DNA of 64,000 bases from Armatimonadota bacterium (GTDB lineage Bacteria; Armatimonadota; DTGP01; JAKQQT01): the NCBI GenBank assembly GCA_036504095.1, contig DASXVS010000045.1:62001-126000 (forward strand). The letters run 5' to 3'. A program made the position numbers and the translations under genes. Positions within the stretch are counted from its first letter, which is position 1, and every line of letters starts with the position of its first letter. Positions 17,739-27,175 of the stretch are shown piece after piece. The notes below the pieces were generated by a model. That model was not told where the DNA came from and searched no databases. It worked only from the letters and a program-made list of their open reading frames with translations.

Positions 17739-18839
17739 ATGTCAGATAACACACTTTCGCCGAGGCCGGCCGTAAACCGCCTGGTCCCATATTCGCCCGG
17801 CAAGCCGATTGAAGAGACAAAGCGAGAATTCGGCCTTACCGATGTCATCAAGCTCGGATCCAATGAGAACGCCCTCGGGCCATCGCCAAAGGCGGTCGAG
17901 GCGATGAAATCCGCGCTTGGCGAGCTCAATCTGTATCCGGATGGCGCGGCGTTCACGCTGAAAAACGCTCTCAGCGAACGCTTCGGCCTCCCCGCCGGGT
18001 GCATCACCATCGGCAACGGTTCGGACGAACTGATCCACTACCTGGGGATTGCGTACCTTCGCGAAGGTGACAACATCGTCCAGGGCGATCCGTCGTTTGT
18101 GCGCTATGAGTCGGCTGCGGTCCTGAACGATACCGAATGCGTCAAAGTGCCGCTGAAGAATCTGACCTACGACCTGGAGACGATGGCGGACGCGGTCAAC
18201 GAGCGAACACGGATGGTTTTCGTCTGCAACCCGAACAACCCGACCGGAACGATCAATACGAAGGCTGAGGTCGAGCGCTTGATGGACCGCGTGCCCGATT
18301 CGGCGCTCATTGTTCTGGACGAGGCTTACTGCGAGTACGTCGGCTCACCCCAATACCCGGATTCCATTCAGTACGTCAAGGACGGCCGCAATGTCATCGT
18401 GCTGCGCACTTTCAGCAAGATATACGGTATCGCCGGCCTCCGCGTGGGGTATGGCCTCGCGCGGCCCGATATTATCAGGGCCGTGGAGCAGGTTCGAGAG
18501 CCGTTCAACGTGAACAGCCTGGCCCAAGTCGGCGCGACCGCCGCGCTGTCGGACACGGAGCATCTTCAGCGAAGCGCCTCGAACAACACCGAAGGCAAGA
18601 AGGCTTTCTACGCGGCATTTGAAGCCATGGGGCTGCCGTACGCTCCCAGTGAAGCCAATTTCGTGTTCGTAGATGTGAAGCGGGACTGCCGGCCGGTATA
18701 TATGGCCCTTCTCCGAAAAGGCGTCATCGTGCGGACCGGCGACATCTTCGGACTGCCAACTTATCTGCGCGTGACGATCGGCACTCCCGAAGAGAACCAA
18801 CGCTTCCTGAGCGAACTCAAAGCGATCCTCGCAGCATAG
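17739..18839 (+). CDS. hisC: Histidinol-phosphate aminotransferase
   Basis: PLP enzyme of histidine synthesis that converts imidazole-acetol phosphate to L-histidinol phosphate. 366 residues. Fold-type I motifs: LGSNENALGPSP, GNGSDELIH, FVCNPNNPTGT, VLDEAYCEY and the PLP-lysine region RTFSKIYGIAGLRVGYG. The ATG at 17739 fits the family N-terminus, with AAAGGA 8 nt upstream; the open frame extends further 5' but without support. HisC and related aromatic or broad-specificity aminotransferases overlap, so exact specificity is not certain. Confidence 0.9.
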   Translation: MSDNTLSPRPAVNRLVPYSPGKPIEETKREFGLTDVIKLGSNENALGPSPKAVEAMKSALGELNLYPDGAAFTLKNALSERFGLPAGCITIGNGSDELIHYLGIAYLREGDNIVQGDPSFVRYESAAVLNDTECVKVPLKNLTYDLETMADAVNERTRMVFVCNPNNPTGTINTKAEVERLMDRVPDSALIVLDEAYCEYVGSPQYPDSIQYVKDGRNVIVLRTFSKIYGIAGLRVGYGLARPDIIRAVEQVREPFNVNSLAQVGATAALSDTEHLQRSASNNTEGKKAFYAAFEAMGLPYAPSEANFVFVDVKRDCRPVYMALLRKGVIVRTGDIFGLPTYLRVTIGTPEENQRFLSELKAILAA

Positions 18840-18848
18840 TCGATCCTC

Positions 18849-18880
18849 CGGCCCGGGCAGCGCTTGATCTGCCCGGGCCG
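18849..18880 (+). terminator. Hairpin terminator after hisC
   Basis: CGGCCCGGGCAG (18849-18860) pairs perfectly with CTGCCCGGGCCG (18869-18880) around an 8-nt loop, 10 nt after the hisC stop. No clear U tract. Confidence 0.65.
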
Positions 18881-19148
18881 TGCTGTCTGCCCCTCCCCCG
18901 GTATGCCTCGTCCGCGCTATCCGATTCGGCAAGACACCACTACGCTTAAGATTTCCCCAAAATACTGTACTTCGCCGTCTCCTGACCGCTACCGTGACAG
19001 CGAAGCCGAATGCCTGTCACTTGGCGCGAATTTGCCCGCTACGCCACACCATCGCCCGGCTTCGAGCATCGCCGCCGTTTGAAGCACATCGGCGACCCCG
19101 AATATTCACGCGTCCGGTCTAATGTTTGAATGCCACCAAGCCAAAGAC
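18881..19148. other. Intergenic region before the GH18-like gene
   Basis: No gene seen. It contains a perfect 7-bp inverted repeat, GTGACAG (18994-19000) and CTGTCAC (19014-19020), spaced by 13 nt, which could be a transcription-factor site or an RNA stem. No confident promoter hexamers. Confidence 0.4.
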
Positions 19149-20168
19149 ATGAGTAGAAGATTCATCGCGATAATTACACTGTATCTGGCATTGGCCGCCG
19201 CTGTGACAGCAAAACCAATACAACGTAACGTGACCGGCTATTTCTGGCTGCCGGAAGGGGATTCCTCGCCCTACTGGACGCTCGCGGACCACGCGGACTG
19301 TTTCACAGCCCTCGCTCCCACGTGGCTGTCCTTCGACGCCTCCGGAAAGTTTACGGACAACTCGGATAAGAGACTCATCCGCTTCGCCCACGCTCACGGC
19401 ATCAAGGTGACCCCGCTTGTGGCGAACAGCCCGTTCCGCGCCGAGGTTGCCCGTCCGATCTTTGCGAATGAGGAAGCCGTCCGGGCAAACGTAGCCCTTT
19501 TGCTGAAGACGATTCAGGCGTCCGGCGCCGACGGCGTCAACGTTGACATCGAGGGCGTTGCGCCGGCGAATCGGCCGCTGTACAACGCGTTCATCGAGGC
19601 GCTATGCAAGGCGTTCCACGACGGGAAGCTCATTGTGACCCTGGACCTGCCCGCGAAAACGGCTGACACGCCCGCCGCGGAATGGGCCGGTTTCGGCGAT
19701 TACGCCTTCCTCGCAAAGCACGCCGATCAACTTCAGTTGATGTGCTATGACGAGCATTGGAGCGGCGGAAAGGCAGGGCCGATCGCATCGATCCCGTGGG
19801 TCCGAAAAGTGATGGAATATGCCACAGCGGTGATTCCCAAGGAAAAGGTCGTGATGGGGGTGCCAAATTATGGCTATGATTGGCCGGCAACGGGCAAGAC
19901 GACCGAAGTCACTGCTGCAAGGGCATATGAATTGCTTGAAACCTACCACCTGACGCCTGAGTGGGATGCGGACGCTCAGACCTGCTGGTTCGAGTATACG
20001 GACGCGGCAGGCGTTCGGCACACGGTGTATTTCGAGCACGAACGCACGAGGCAGGCGCGGCTTGCACTGGCAAAGGAATTTGGTATTGCCGGCGTTTCCA
20101 TCTGGCGCCTCGGCGAGGAATCGTCCGGGTACTGGGCGCCCCTGAAGCGCTTCAAAGACGGTCGTTGA
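19149..20168 (+). CDS. Exported GH18-family glycosidase-like protein (YaaH/spore-germination type)
   Basis: 339 residues with a signal peptide (SRRFIAIITLYLALAAAVTA). The catalytic strand reads DGVNVDIEG, matching the DxxDxDxE signature of GH18, with the final Glu as proton donor. LMCYDEHW, VVMGVPNYGYDW and GIAGVSIWRLGEE match the later strands of the YaaH subgroup, which hydrolyses peptidoglycan or N-acetylglucosamine links. It may therefore act on cell wall or chitin-like substrate outside the membrane. The ATG at 19149 puts the signal peptide at the N-terminus; an ATG 27 nt upstream is possible. Weak RBS. Confidence 0.85.
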   Translation: MSRRFIAIITLYLALAAAVTAKPIQRNVTGYFWLPEGDSSPYWTLADHADCFTALAPTWLSFDASGKFTDNSDKRLIRFAHAHGIKVTPLVANSPFRAEVARPIFANEEAVRANVALLLKTIQASGADGVNVDIEGVAPANRPLYNAFIEALCKAFHDGKLIVTLDLPAKTADTPAAEWAGFGDYAFLAKHADQLQLMCYDEHWSGGKAGPIASIPWVRKVMEYATAVIPKEKVVMGVPNYGYDWPATGKTTEVTAARAYELLETYHLTPEWDADAQTCWFEYTDAAGVRHTVYFEHERTRQARLALAKEFGIAGVSIWRLGEESSGYWAPLKRFKDGR

Positions 20169-20343
20169 CAAATGTTCATTTCCATGAGATTCTAGAGACA
20201 CCCGCGGCATTGGTTCGTGGAGGGGTGCGGCTTGGCCGCCGCTGCCTTCCCATCCCGTAATCATTTTGCTTTATTGTCCGGCGAGATACGTGTCGCAATT
20301 CTGAGCGGGGTTTACCCCGTGGTTTCGCAGCGAGGAGCCGTCA

Positions 20344-22731
20344 ATGGCCATGCGCTTTCAAACATTGCCGAGATCCAGCCAGAACGTCATCGTTCTGACG
20401 GTCGTCGCCGCGACGGCGGCGGCGTTCATCTCGCTGAGATATCTGGATCTGGTACGTATGGACCCGGTGGACCTATTCGCCGCCTGCGCCATATGCTCCG
20501 CCCTGGAGCTGGTTCAAATAGAGCTTACGGCGGACAAGAGCCGCATGAGCCTGAGTTTTGCCGGCCTCCTCGGTGTAATCATGCTTTTCGGCCCTGCTGC
20601 CGGCGCGTTCGTCGGAGTCATAGAGGGCGCCAGCGGAAACTTCATCCGCCACGACCCCGTCACAAAGCGCCGGCGTTTCACGTGGCCGGACATGACAAAG
20701 CTTACCTTCAACACCTTCAACCACTCTCTGAGCGCCTGCGCTGCCGGGTTGGCGTTCATCTGGACCGGTGGAACGCCCGGCACGATCAGCCAGGATTCGA
20801 TCATGCCTGCGTTGGTGGCGACCACGGTGTATTTCCTCATCAACACTTGGGGCACTGCGGCCGTGGTCGCGACGACGAAAGGGCTGAACATTCCACAGGT
20901 GTGGCACGAAAACTTCCTGTGGACGGCGCCACAGTCGCTCATGTCGGCCTCGTCAGTGGTCGTTGGGCTCTGGGTGTACTGCCAGTGGAAGCTCATCTGG
21001 ATCGTTGCGCTGGTGCTTCCGCCGATCTATGTGGTGTACTACTCGTACCGCCTCTACATGGACAAGATCCGTAAGGACCTCGAGCACATCAGCGCACTGG
21101 CCAACCTGAACAACTCCGTGATCGCCTCTCTCGCCACCGCCATCGACGCGAAGGACCACTACACGAATAAGCACCTCTCCCGCGTTCAGACGTATGCCCT
21201 GGCCATATCAGAATACCTTGGCCTTTCGCACGACGAGCACGAGGCCGTCCGATGCGCCGCGCTGGTGCACGATATCGGCAAACTGGGAGTCCCCGAGCAT
21301 ATCCTCACCAAGCCGGGCAAGCTGACCCCCGAGGAATACGAGCGGATGAAGACGCACGTGGAAATCGGCGCCGCTATCCTCGGGCCGGTTCAGTTTCCGT
21401 GGCCCGTCGTACCCGTCGTTTTGGGGCACCACGAGCGCTACGACGGTCTCGGATATCCGCAGGGCCTGAAGGGGGAGGAAATCCCCATCGGCGCCCGTGT
21501 GATTGCGCTGGCTGATGTCTTTGATGCGCTGACCTCCGACCGGCCCTACCGGAAGGCGATGACGCACAAAGAGGCTTTGGATTACCTGAGCAAACAGTCC
21601 GGTTCCCACTTCGACCCGAAGTGTGTGGAGGGGTTGCTCAAGGTGATGGACGAATGCGAAGCGCGTTTGGCCGCACTGTCGGATGGTGAGCCCGAAGGGC
21701 TGGGCGACATCGTCCACACACGGAAGATCAGCGACGACGTTATGGAGAAGATCGCCAAAGCGAACTCCGAGTTCTACACGTTCTACGATCTCAGCCACGC
21801 CGTCCGCGGTCCGCTGACGCTGGACCATTCACTCAATACGATCATCGAGAAGATCCAGATGCTCGTGCCCTTCGACACCTGCGCCATCTTTCTCGATACG
21901 GATACGGACCAGCTTCAGGTCGCCGCCGTCTCGGGACGGTATGCGGAACTTCTATACGGTATGAAGGTGACCGTTGGGGAAGGCCTCAGCGGACGCGTCT
22001 ACAAGGACCTCCAACGAATTGTCAACGGTCCCGCGACGAATGACGTGGGCCGCAAGATTCCCCACACCGAAACGCTTGAACTCAACGCGTCTCTGGTCGT
22101 TCCGCTGCGCGCTAACGGGAAGGCCCTGGGTACGATCAGCGTGTACCATTCCAGCTACAACATCTACACCGACGACCACGCCCGCTTGATGGAACTGATC
22201 GCGGAGCACGCGGCCAACAACATCTACAGTGCGCGGCGCCTCGAACAGACTGAGGAGATGGTTCTTTCAGATCCGTTGACGGGGCTTGCGAACGCCCTCA
22301 GCCTGAACAATGCCCTCACGCGGCGCCTCGAAGAGTCCCGCAAGACCCACGAAGCCTTTGCGGTGGTCCTCATCGATCTGGACAATTTCAGCCTGGTCAA
22401 CGAATCAGTCGGTTATCCCGCCGGCGATGAGCTTCTGAAAGTGGCCGCCAATGCGATGCAGGGAGGCGTTCGGTCGAAGGACCTTCTATCCCGATATGCG
22501 GGCGACGAGTTCATTCTGGTGGTTCCGAACGCGGATTTCGACCTGGTATCCCAAGTGTGCCGGCGCCTCACCGAGTCGGTGGGAAGGATCAAGTTCGCCG
22601 ATCGGCAGCACCTCGGCGCCAGCGCGGGCTTCGCGCTCTATCCGGACGACGGCCTCAACGCCAGAGACCTGATCGAGAAAGCCGAAAACCGTATGTTCGC
22701 GGAAAAGAACAGCCGCAAGCAGACAGGCTGA
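20344..22731 (+). CDS. Membrane HD-GYP + GAF + GGDEF c-di-GMP signalling protein
   Basis: 795 residues. N-terminal integral-membrane sensor (~14-235, six or seven hydrophobic segments). HD-GYP phosphodiesterase (~245-430) with HD at 309-310 (LVHDIGKLG), HHERYDGLGYP at 362-372 and ADVFDALTSDRPYR. GAF domain (~485-625). GGDEF domain (~640-790) with the active loop AGDEF at 719-723, a first-position Gly to Ala variant that is active in some homologues. It thus joins a c-di-GMP-degrading and a possible c-di-GMP-making domain. RBS GAGGAG lies 6 nt upstream. A small CGGGG/CCCCG hairpin at 20306-20319 precedes it. Confidence 0.92.
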   Translation: MAMRFQTLPRSSQNVIVLTVVAATAAAFISLRYLDLVRMDPVDLFAACAICSALELVQIELTADKSRMSLSFAGLLGVIMLFGPAAGAFVGVIEGASGNFIRHDPVTKRRRFTWPDMTKLTFNTFNHSLSACAAGLAFIWTGGTPGTISQDSIMPALVATTVYFLINTWGTAAVVATTKGLNIPQVWHENFLWTAPQSLMSASSVVVGLWVYCQWKLIWIVALVLPPIYVVYYSYRLYMDKIRKDLEHISALANLNNSVIASLATAIDAKDHYTNKHLSRVQTYALAISEYLGLSHDEHEAVRCAALVHDIGKLGVPEHILTKPGKLTPEEYERMKTHVEIGAAILGPVQFPWPVVPVVLGHHERYDGLGYPQGLKGEEIPIGARVIALADVFDALTSDRPYRKAMTHKEALDYLSKQSGSHFDPKCVEGLLKVMDECEARLAALSDGEPEGLGDIVHTRKISDDVMEKIAKANSEFYTFYDLSHAVRGPLTLDHSLNTIIEKIQMLVPFDTCAIFLDTDTDQLQVAAVSGRYAELLYGMKVTVGEGLSGRVYKDLQRIVNGPATNDVGRKIPHTETLELNASLVVPLRANGKALGTISVYHSSYNIYTDDHARLMELIAEHAANNIYSARRLEQTEEMVLSDPLTGLANALSLNNALTRRLEESRKTHEAFAVVLIDLDNFSLVNESVGYPAGDELLKVAANAMQGGVRSKDLLSRYAGDEFILVVPNADFDLVSQVCRRLTESVGRIKFADRQHLGASAGFALYPDDGLNARDLIEKAENRMFAEKNSRKQTG

Positions 22732-22744
22732 ACTAGGGCGTATG

Positions 22745-22796
22745 GAAATGGGGAAACGAGGGAATGAACCTGTTCATTTCCTCGTTTCCCCATTTC
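22745..22796. terminator. 25-bp near-perfect palindrome between convergent genes
   Basis: Left arm 22745-22769 and right arm 22772-22796 pair over 25 bp with a single G-U pair and only 2 unpaired loop bases. It lies between the stops of the c-di-GMP gene and gpmA. Unlike the GC-rich terminators nearby it is mixed in composition (core GGGGAAACGAGG) and unusually long. Bidirectional terminator is the simplest reading. Confidence 0.6.
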
Positions 22797-22804
22797 AGAT
22801 TGTC

Positions 22805-23548
22805 TCAGCCTTTGGCCTGGTTGGCGACTGCTTCGGCGGCGCGCTTGGCGGCTTCCGGATCGCCGAGATAGTAGCTCTTGATCGGCTTCAGGTCGGAATC
22901 CAGTTCGTAGACCAGCGGGATGCCGGTGGGGATGTTCAGCGCGACGATGTCCTCTTCGGAGATGTTGTCGAGATGTTTGACCAGGGCGCGCAGGCTGTTG
23001 CCGTGGGCGGCGATGAGGACCTGCTTGCCGGCCTTCACATCCTTCGCGACAACGTTTTCCCAGTAGGGGATGACGCGGGCGACCGTCTCCTTGAGGCTTT
23101 CGGTGAGCGGCAATTCCGCCTTGGTCAATCCGGCGTATCGGCGGTCTTTGCCCGGATAGCGCTCGTCATCCGGCGTCAGCGGCGGCGGCGGGATGCTGTA
23201 GGAACGACGCCAGATTTTCACCTGGTCCTCGCCGTGCTGCCGGGCGGTCTCGGCCTTGTTCAGCCCCTGCAACTGACCGTAATGGCGCTCATTGAGGCGC
23301 CAATCCCGGACGACGGGCACCCACATCTGGTCCAGTTCGTCCATCACGATCTGCATCGTGCGAATGGCCCGCTTGAGCACGGACGTATAGACCACGTCGA
23401 ACTCGTAGGCGCCTTCCCTCAGGAGGACGCCGCCGGCCGCGGCCTCCGCCCGACCCTGCTCGCTGAGATCAACGTCATACCAGCCTGTGAAACGATTGTC
23501 CAGATTCCACTGACTCTGTCCGTGGCGGAGCAACACGATCTTATACAA
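22805..23548 (-). CDS. gpmA: 2,3-bisphosphoglycerate-dependent phosphoglycerate mutase
   Basis: Glycolytic/gluconeogenic interconversion of 3- and 2-phosphoglycerate. 247 residues, as in the dPGM family. [18 protein letters not shown] has the phospho-acceptor H9; [15 protein letters not shown] and [14 protein letters not shown] (second active-site His) complete the site. The start is TTG with AAAGGA 8 nt upstream; the next codons (YKIVLLRHG) are the family N-terminus. Confidence 0.95.
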   Translation of the reverse strand: MYKIVLLRHGQSQWNLDNRFTGWYDVDLSEQGRAEAAAGGVLLREGAYEFDVVYTSVLKRAIRTMQIVMDELDQMWVPVVRDWRLNERHYGQLQGLNKAETARQHGEDQVKIWRRSYSIPPPPLTPDDERYPGKDRRYAGLTKAELPLTESLKETVARVIPYWENVVAKDVKAGKQVLIAAHGNSLRALVKHLDNISEEDIVALNIPTGIPLVYELDSDLKPIKSYYLGDPEAAKRAAEAVANQAKG

Positions 23549-23752
23549 CTCTGTGTTCCTTTCGTACGAAAAACGCGTGGCCCATGGCCCAAATCACGGT
23601 AGCAATGCCGGGCGGACAGCGGCAAACGTCCTCCGTTGGCGGGAAACTTGACGGAGTTTGCCCGGGTCCGCCCATTCTGAACAAAACCGGGTGCGATACG
23701 GCGTTCGGTCGCAGATCGACCCGGCCATGTTCAGGCAGGGAGGTGTGGTGCG

Positions 23753-25357
23753 ATGTATAATCTGGTGATTCACAACGCGAAGATTCTGGACGGGTCCGGC
23801 GCGCCGGCGTACCGCGGCGGGATCGCCGTGAAGGGTGACCGGATCGTCGAAGTCGGCGAAATCACCGGGCCCGGCCGCAGTCATATCGACGCAGAGGGCC
23901 TTTGCCTCGCGCCGGGCTTCATCGATATGCACAGCCACACGGATCACAACCTCCTGGTGAACCCCACCGCCGAAAGCAAGACGACGCAGGGTGTCACCAC
24001 CGAGGTGTGCGGGAACTGCGGCTCGGCTTCCGCCCCATTGCTCGATCCGAAGGACCGCGAGAGCATCCTCCAGTTTCTCTCCGAAAACGGCAGCGAAGCG
24101 GACTGGACCTCAATGGAGGAGTATTTCGCCACCCTCGAAAACAGCGGAATCGCGCCCAACTTCATGACTTTCGTGGGACATGGCAGCCTCAGGGCGGGCG
24201 TGGTGGGCTACGATGACAGGCCGGCGACGGAAGGCGAGATGGCGCGCATGCGAAGCCTCGTCGCCGAGAGCTTGGCGGCGGGCGCGGTTGGTCTTTCCAG
24301 CGGACTCATCTACGCTCCGGGCTGTTACGGCGGGACCGCCGAAGTGACCGAACTCTGCCGTCCGGTAGGTGAAGCCGGGGGGGTGTACAGCACCCACATG
24401 CGCAGCGAAGGGGACCATCTTCTGGAGGCGGTTACGGAGTCCATCGCGATCGCCGAGGAGAGCGGGGCGCGGCTTCAGATCTCACATCACAAATCCTGCG
24501 GCCCGGCAAACTGGGGCAAGGTTCACGGCTCCCTGGCGCTCATTGATTCGGCGCGCGCCCGTGGTCTGGATGTGGCTGCCGATCAATACCCATACGTCGC
24601 CACGTCCACCGGCCTTAGCGTGAACGTTCCCCAGTGGGCGCACGACGGTGGTGACGACCGCCTGATAGATCGCCTCCAGGATCCGGCCCTGTCGGAGCGT
24701 CTGAAGGCCGAAACGACCTGCGCCGTGGAAGACGGATACGCCGATCCTGTTCAGGGTTGGAAGGACATCGTTGTGGCGTCGGTCAAGTCTGCGGCGAACA
24801 AATGGACGCAGGGGCTTTCGGTCTTCGAGATCGCGCAGCGATGGGGTGTTGAACCGTACCCGGCGCTTGTCCGCCTTCTCGTCGAGGAACGGTGCCACGT
24901 GGGTATGGTACACTTCACGATCTCTGAAGACGATGTTGAAACGGTGATGAGGGCGCCGTATGTGATGGTGGGCTCAGACGCCACCGCCCGGGCACTCACC
25001 GGTCCGCTGGCGCTCGGCAAGCCCCATCCCAGGACGTTTGGCACGATGCCCCGCGTGCTGGCGCGATACGTGCGTGAGAAGGGGGTTCTCACACTGGAAG
25101 AGGCGGTGCGCAAGATGACCAGCCTCCCCGCGGGGCGTCTCGGCCTCGCGGACAGGGGACGCATCGCCCCGGGCTATGCCGCCGACATCGTGTTGTTCGA
25201 TGCCGGTACCGTGGCCGATGCCGCGACGTTCGCGGATCCCTTCGCCCTGGCTCTTGGAATCCCGCACGTATTCGTGAACGGTGTGGACGTTGTTCACGAT
25301 GGGCGCGTGACCGGCAACCTGCCCGGCCGCTGCCTGCGCTTCGGCCGGCCTCAGTAA
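23753..25357 (+). CDS. N-acyl-D-amino-acid deacylase (D-aminoacylase)
   Basis: Zinc amidohydrolase that removes acyl groups from N-acyl-D-amino acids, e.g. from peptidoglycan-derived or modified peptides. 534 residues. PGFIDMHSHTDHNL is the metal-binding motif; GVTTEVCGNCG, GLSSGLIYAPG, STHMRSEGDHLLEAV and QISHHKSCG are typical for the family, and VGSDATARAL carries the late Asp. GGGAGG lies 9 nt before the ATG. Its 3' end overlaps the opposing dehydrogenase by 7 bp. Confidence 0.9.
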   Translation: MYNLVIHNAKILDGSGAPAYRGGIAVKGDRIVEVGEITGPGRSHIDAEGLCLAPGFIDMHSHTDHNLLVNPTAESKTTQGVTTEVCGNCGSASAPLLDPKDRESILQFLSENGSEADWTSMEEYFATLENSGIAPNFMTFVGHGSLRAGVVGYDDRPATEGEMARMRSLVAESLAAGAVGLSSGLIYAPGCYGGTAEVTELCRPVGEAGGVYSTHMRSEGDHLLEAVTESIAIAEESGARLQISHHKSCGPANWGKVHGSLALIDSARARGLDVAADQYPYVATSTGLSVNVPQWAHDGGDDRLIDRLQDPALSERLKAETTCAVEDGYADPVQGWKDIVVASVKSAANKWTQGLSVFEIAQRWGVEPYPALVRLLVEERCHVGMVHFTISEDDVETVMRAPYVMVGSDATARALTGPLALGKPHPRTFGTMPRVLARYVREKGVLTLEEAVRKMTSLPAGRLGLADRGRIAPGYAADIVLFDAGTVADAATFADPFALALGIPHVFVNGVDVVHDGRVTGNLPGRCLRFGRPQ

Positions 25358-26325
25358 CCGGCCTGTTTGTCCACCACGTTTCTCAGGGGTTCGCCGGCCA
25401 GGTAGCGCCGAAGGTTGTCCTGAAACAGGTCCAGTGTGCGCGCCAGACTGTTGGGGCTCGCTCCGCCGCTGTGCGGAGCAACGATGACCTGCGGCAGATT
25501 CCATAGCGGGCTGTCGGACGGCAGCGGCTCTTCGACGAACACATCCAGCCCCGCGCCCGCGATTCGGTTTTCCCTGAGAGCCTCAATCATCGCGCACTCA
25601 TCGATCAGGGCTCCGCGTGCGATGTTGATCAGCCTCGTTGTGGGCTTCATCATCGCCAGTTCCGCGGCGCCGATAATATGGCGCGTTTCGGAGGTGAGAG
25701 GCGCGCACAGGACAACCCAGTCGGCCTCGCCCAATGCGCCGTGCAATTCGCCGGCCGGGAGAACGGTGTCCACATTGGGCGTCACGATATCGTTTCGCCG
25801 TCGGGTTCCGATCACCCTCATTCCCATTGCCTTGCAGAGGGCTGCGACCCGGGCGCCGATTCCGCCAACGCCAACGATCAGGACTGTCGAGCCGTTAAGC
25901 TCGCCGCCGCGCAGCCCGGACCACTTGGCGCGATCCTGCTGGCGGATCATCTCCGGAATACGCCGGGACAGCGCGAGCATCATCGCCAAAACGTGCTCGG
26001 CAATCGGGATGGAGTAGACGCCGGCCCCGTTGGTGAGAACGATGGGACGCTTCAGCAACGCGGGGTAAAGGGCGTGGTCAACGCCGGCGCTGGCCAGGTG
26101 AACCCATTTCAGGCTGACCGCCGCGTCAAGCACATCGGGCGTGAAGAAATGGCCGGAGAGCGGGAAAAACACTTCGGCATCCCTTACCTCGCGCACCAGA
26201 TCGCCGCCCGGAGCCACGAAAACGACCTCGTGACCGGCGGCGCTCGCTCGCAGTGAGGACTCGAACGGGCCGACCAGACTCTCATCCCCGGCGTACCAGG
26301 TTGCCGTACTCAAGACGATTCGCAT
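25351..26325 (-). CDS. D-isomer-specific 2-hydroxyacid dehydrogenase
   Basis: NAD(P)-dependent reduction of a 2-oxoacid to a D-2-hydroxyacid, cytosolic. 324 residues. Rossmann motif VGVGGIGARVAALCKAMG followed by a basic stretch (GTRRR), which favours NADPH. Substrate-binding Arg in LINIARGALIDE, Glu in GLDVFVEEPLP, and the catalytic His in VAPHSGG. Exact substrate unknown. ATG at 26325 is chosen from the family N-terminus (MRIVLST); no good RBS, and an upstream ATG is possible. Confidence 0.88.
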   Translation of the reverse strand: MRIVLSTATWYAGDESLVGPFESSLRASAAGHEVVFVAPGGDLVREVRDAEVFFPLSGHFFTPDVLDAAVSLKWVHLASAGVDHALYPALLKRPIVLTNGAGVYSIPIAEHVLAMMLALSRRIPEMIRQQDRAKWSGLRGGELNGSTVLIVGVGGIGARVAALCKAMGMRVIGTRRRNDIVTPNVDTVLPAGELHGALGEADWVVLCAPLTSETRHIIGAAELAMMKPTTRLINIARGALIDECAMIEALRENRIAGAGLDVFVEEPLPSDSPLWNLPQVIVAPHSGGASPNSLARTLDLFQDNLRRYLAGEPLRNVVDKQAGY

Positions 26326-26413
26326 AGCACCGTCACAATAGACAGCCGGGTACACGGTCGTCCACATCGGGCCGGCCCGCAAATGCACTTGTGAGCGCGT
26401 TTGGAGCGGCGCA

Positions 26414-26419
26414 TAGAAT
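26414..26419 (+). promoter_or_regulatory. -10-like hexamer TAGAAT directly before bioY
   Basis: TAGAAT lies 5 nt before the ATG, with TTGTGA at 26389-26394 after a long 19-nt spacer. No Shine-Dalgarno sequence precedes the start, so the transcript may be leaderless. Confidence 0.4.
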
Positions 26420-26424
26420 GCGTA

Positions 26425-26991
26425 ATGACACCCATATACGCATCGGCCCGGTCCCGGGCCATTTCAGTCCGTTGGCCGGCCTACCTTCTCAAGCTGCTCC
26501 TGGCCAGTTGGGGGATCGCACTGGCCGCCCATTTCCGCGTAGTCCTTCCCTGGAGCCCCGTTCCGATCACCGGTCAGACACTCGCAGTGGCGATCGTCGG
26601 CCTCTCGTTCGGGCCCGCGATGGCCTTCCAGGCCGTGTGCGCCTACCTTCTGCAGGGCGCCGCCAGCCTCCCGGTGTTCGCCGGATCGAGCGCGGGGATC
26701 GCTGCGTTGACCGGCGCCACGGCCGGATACCTTGCGGCGATGCCGTTTGCCGCGTCAGCCGCGTCCGCACTCAGCCGCAGGGGGGCGAAATCGTACCCGA
26801 TAGCCGTCCTGGCGGCGTGGCTGAGTTCCGCCATCGTGCTTCTCGCGGGAACGCTGTGGCTTTCGCATTTCGTTCACGGATTCCGCGCCGCTCTCTGGGC
26901 GGGCCTCTATCCGTTCCTCCCCGGGGAGGCGATCAAAGGTGTCGTAGCCGCGGGGTCGGTCGCCGGAATCCGGCGCCTGCGCCGCAGGTAG
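26425..26991 (+). CDS. bioY: Biotin transporter S component BioY
   Basis: Substrate-binding membrane subunit for biotin uptake, working with an ECF module or alone. 188 residues with ~6 hydrophobic helices. Family signatures: PWSPVPITGQTLAV near the start, LQGAASLPVFAG, TGATAGYL and the C-terminal FLPGEAIKGVVAA. No EcfA/T genes are adjacent. It would supply biotin for acetyl-CoA carboxylase, whose AccD and AccA are encoded ~8 kb away. A TTG 24 nt upstream is another possible start. Confidence 0.87.
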   Translation: MTPIYASARSRAISVRWPAYLLKLLLASWGIALAAHFRVVLPWSPVPITGQTLAVAIVGLSFGPAMAFQAVCAYLLQGAASLPVFAGSSAGIAALTGATAGYLAAMPFAASAASALSRRGAKSYPIAVLAAWLSSAIVLLAGTLWLSHFVHGFRAALWAGLYPFLPGEAIKGVVAAGSVAGIRRLRRR

Positions 26992-27029
26992 ATCGGCTTC
27001 GCCCCAGCGGCGCGGGGCGTGACAACGCC

Positions 27030-27058
27030 TTGTCCCGCCGCGTTTGAAATGGTAGACT
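27030..27058 (+). promoter_or_regulatory. Sigma-70-type promoter for dxs
   Basis: TTGTCC (27030-27035), exactly 17 nt, TAGACT (27053-27058). Predicted start at ~27065, 111 nt upstream of the chosen dxs ATG and right at an in-frame GTG. Confidence 0.6.
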
Positions 27059-27175
27059 TAATGGGTGCGTCGACCGGACGCCCACAACTGCTGCGAACGG
27101 TTCCCCCCCGCACCTACCGCGATACCCGAGGAAACTTCCCACGCGCACACCGCGTATAGGCCTCAAAGGCGAAAT

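Noticed and set aside
18881-19148. Riboswitch (c-di-GMP or c-di-AMP type) before the GH18-like gene
   Set aside because: Only a simple 7-bp inverted repeat is present; the conserved cores of these riboswitches were not found.
23753-23761. TATAAT just after the D-aminoacylase start
   Set aside because: It lies inside the coding sequence (Met-Tyr-Asn codons) and a good RBS precedes the ATG, so it is chance.
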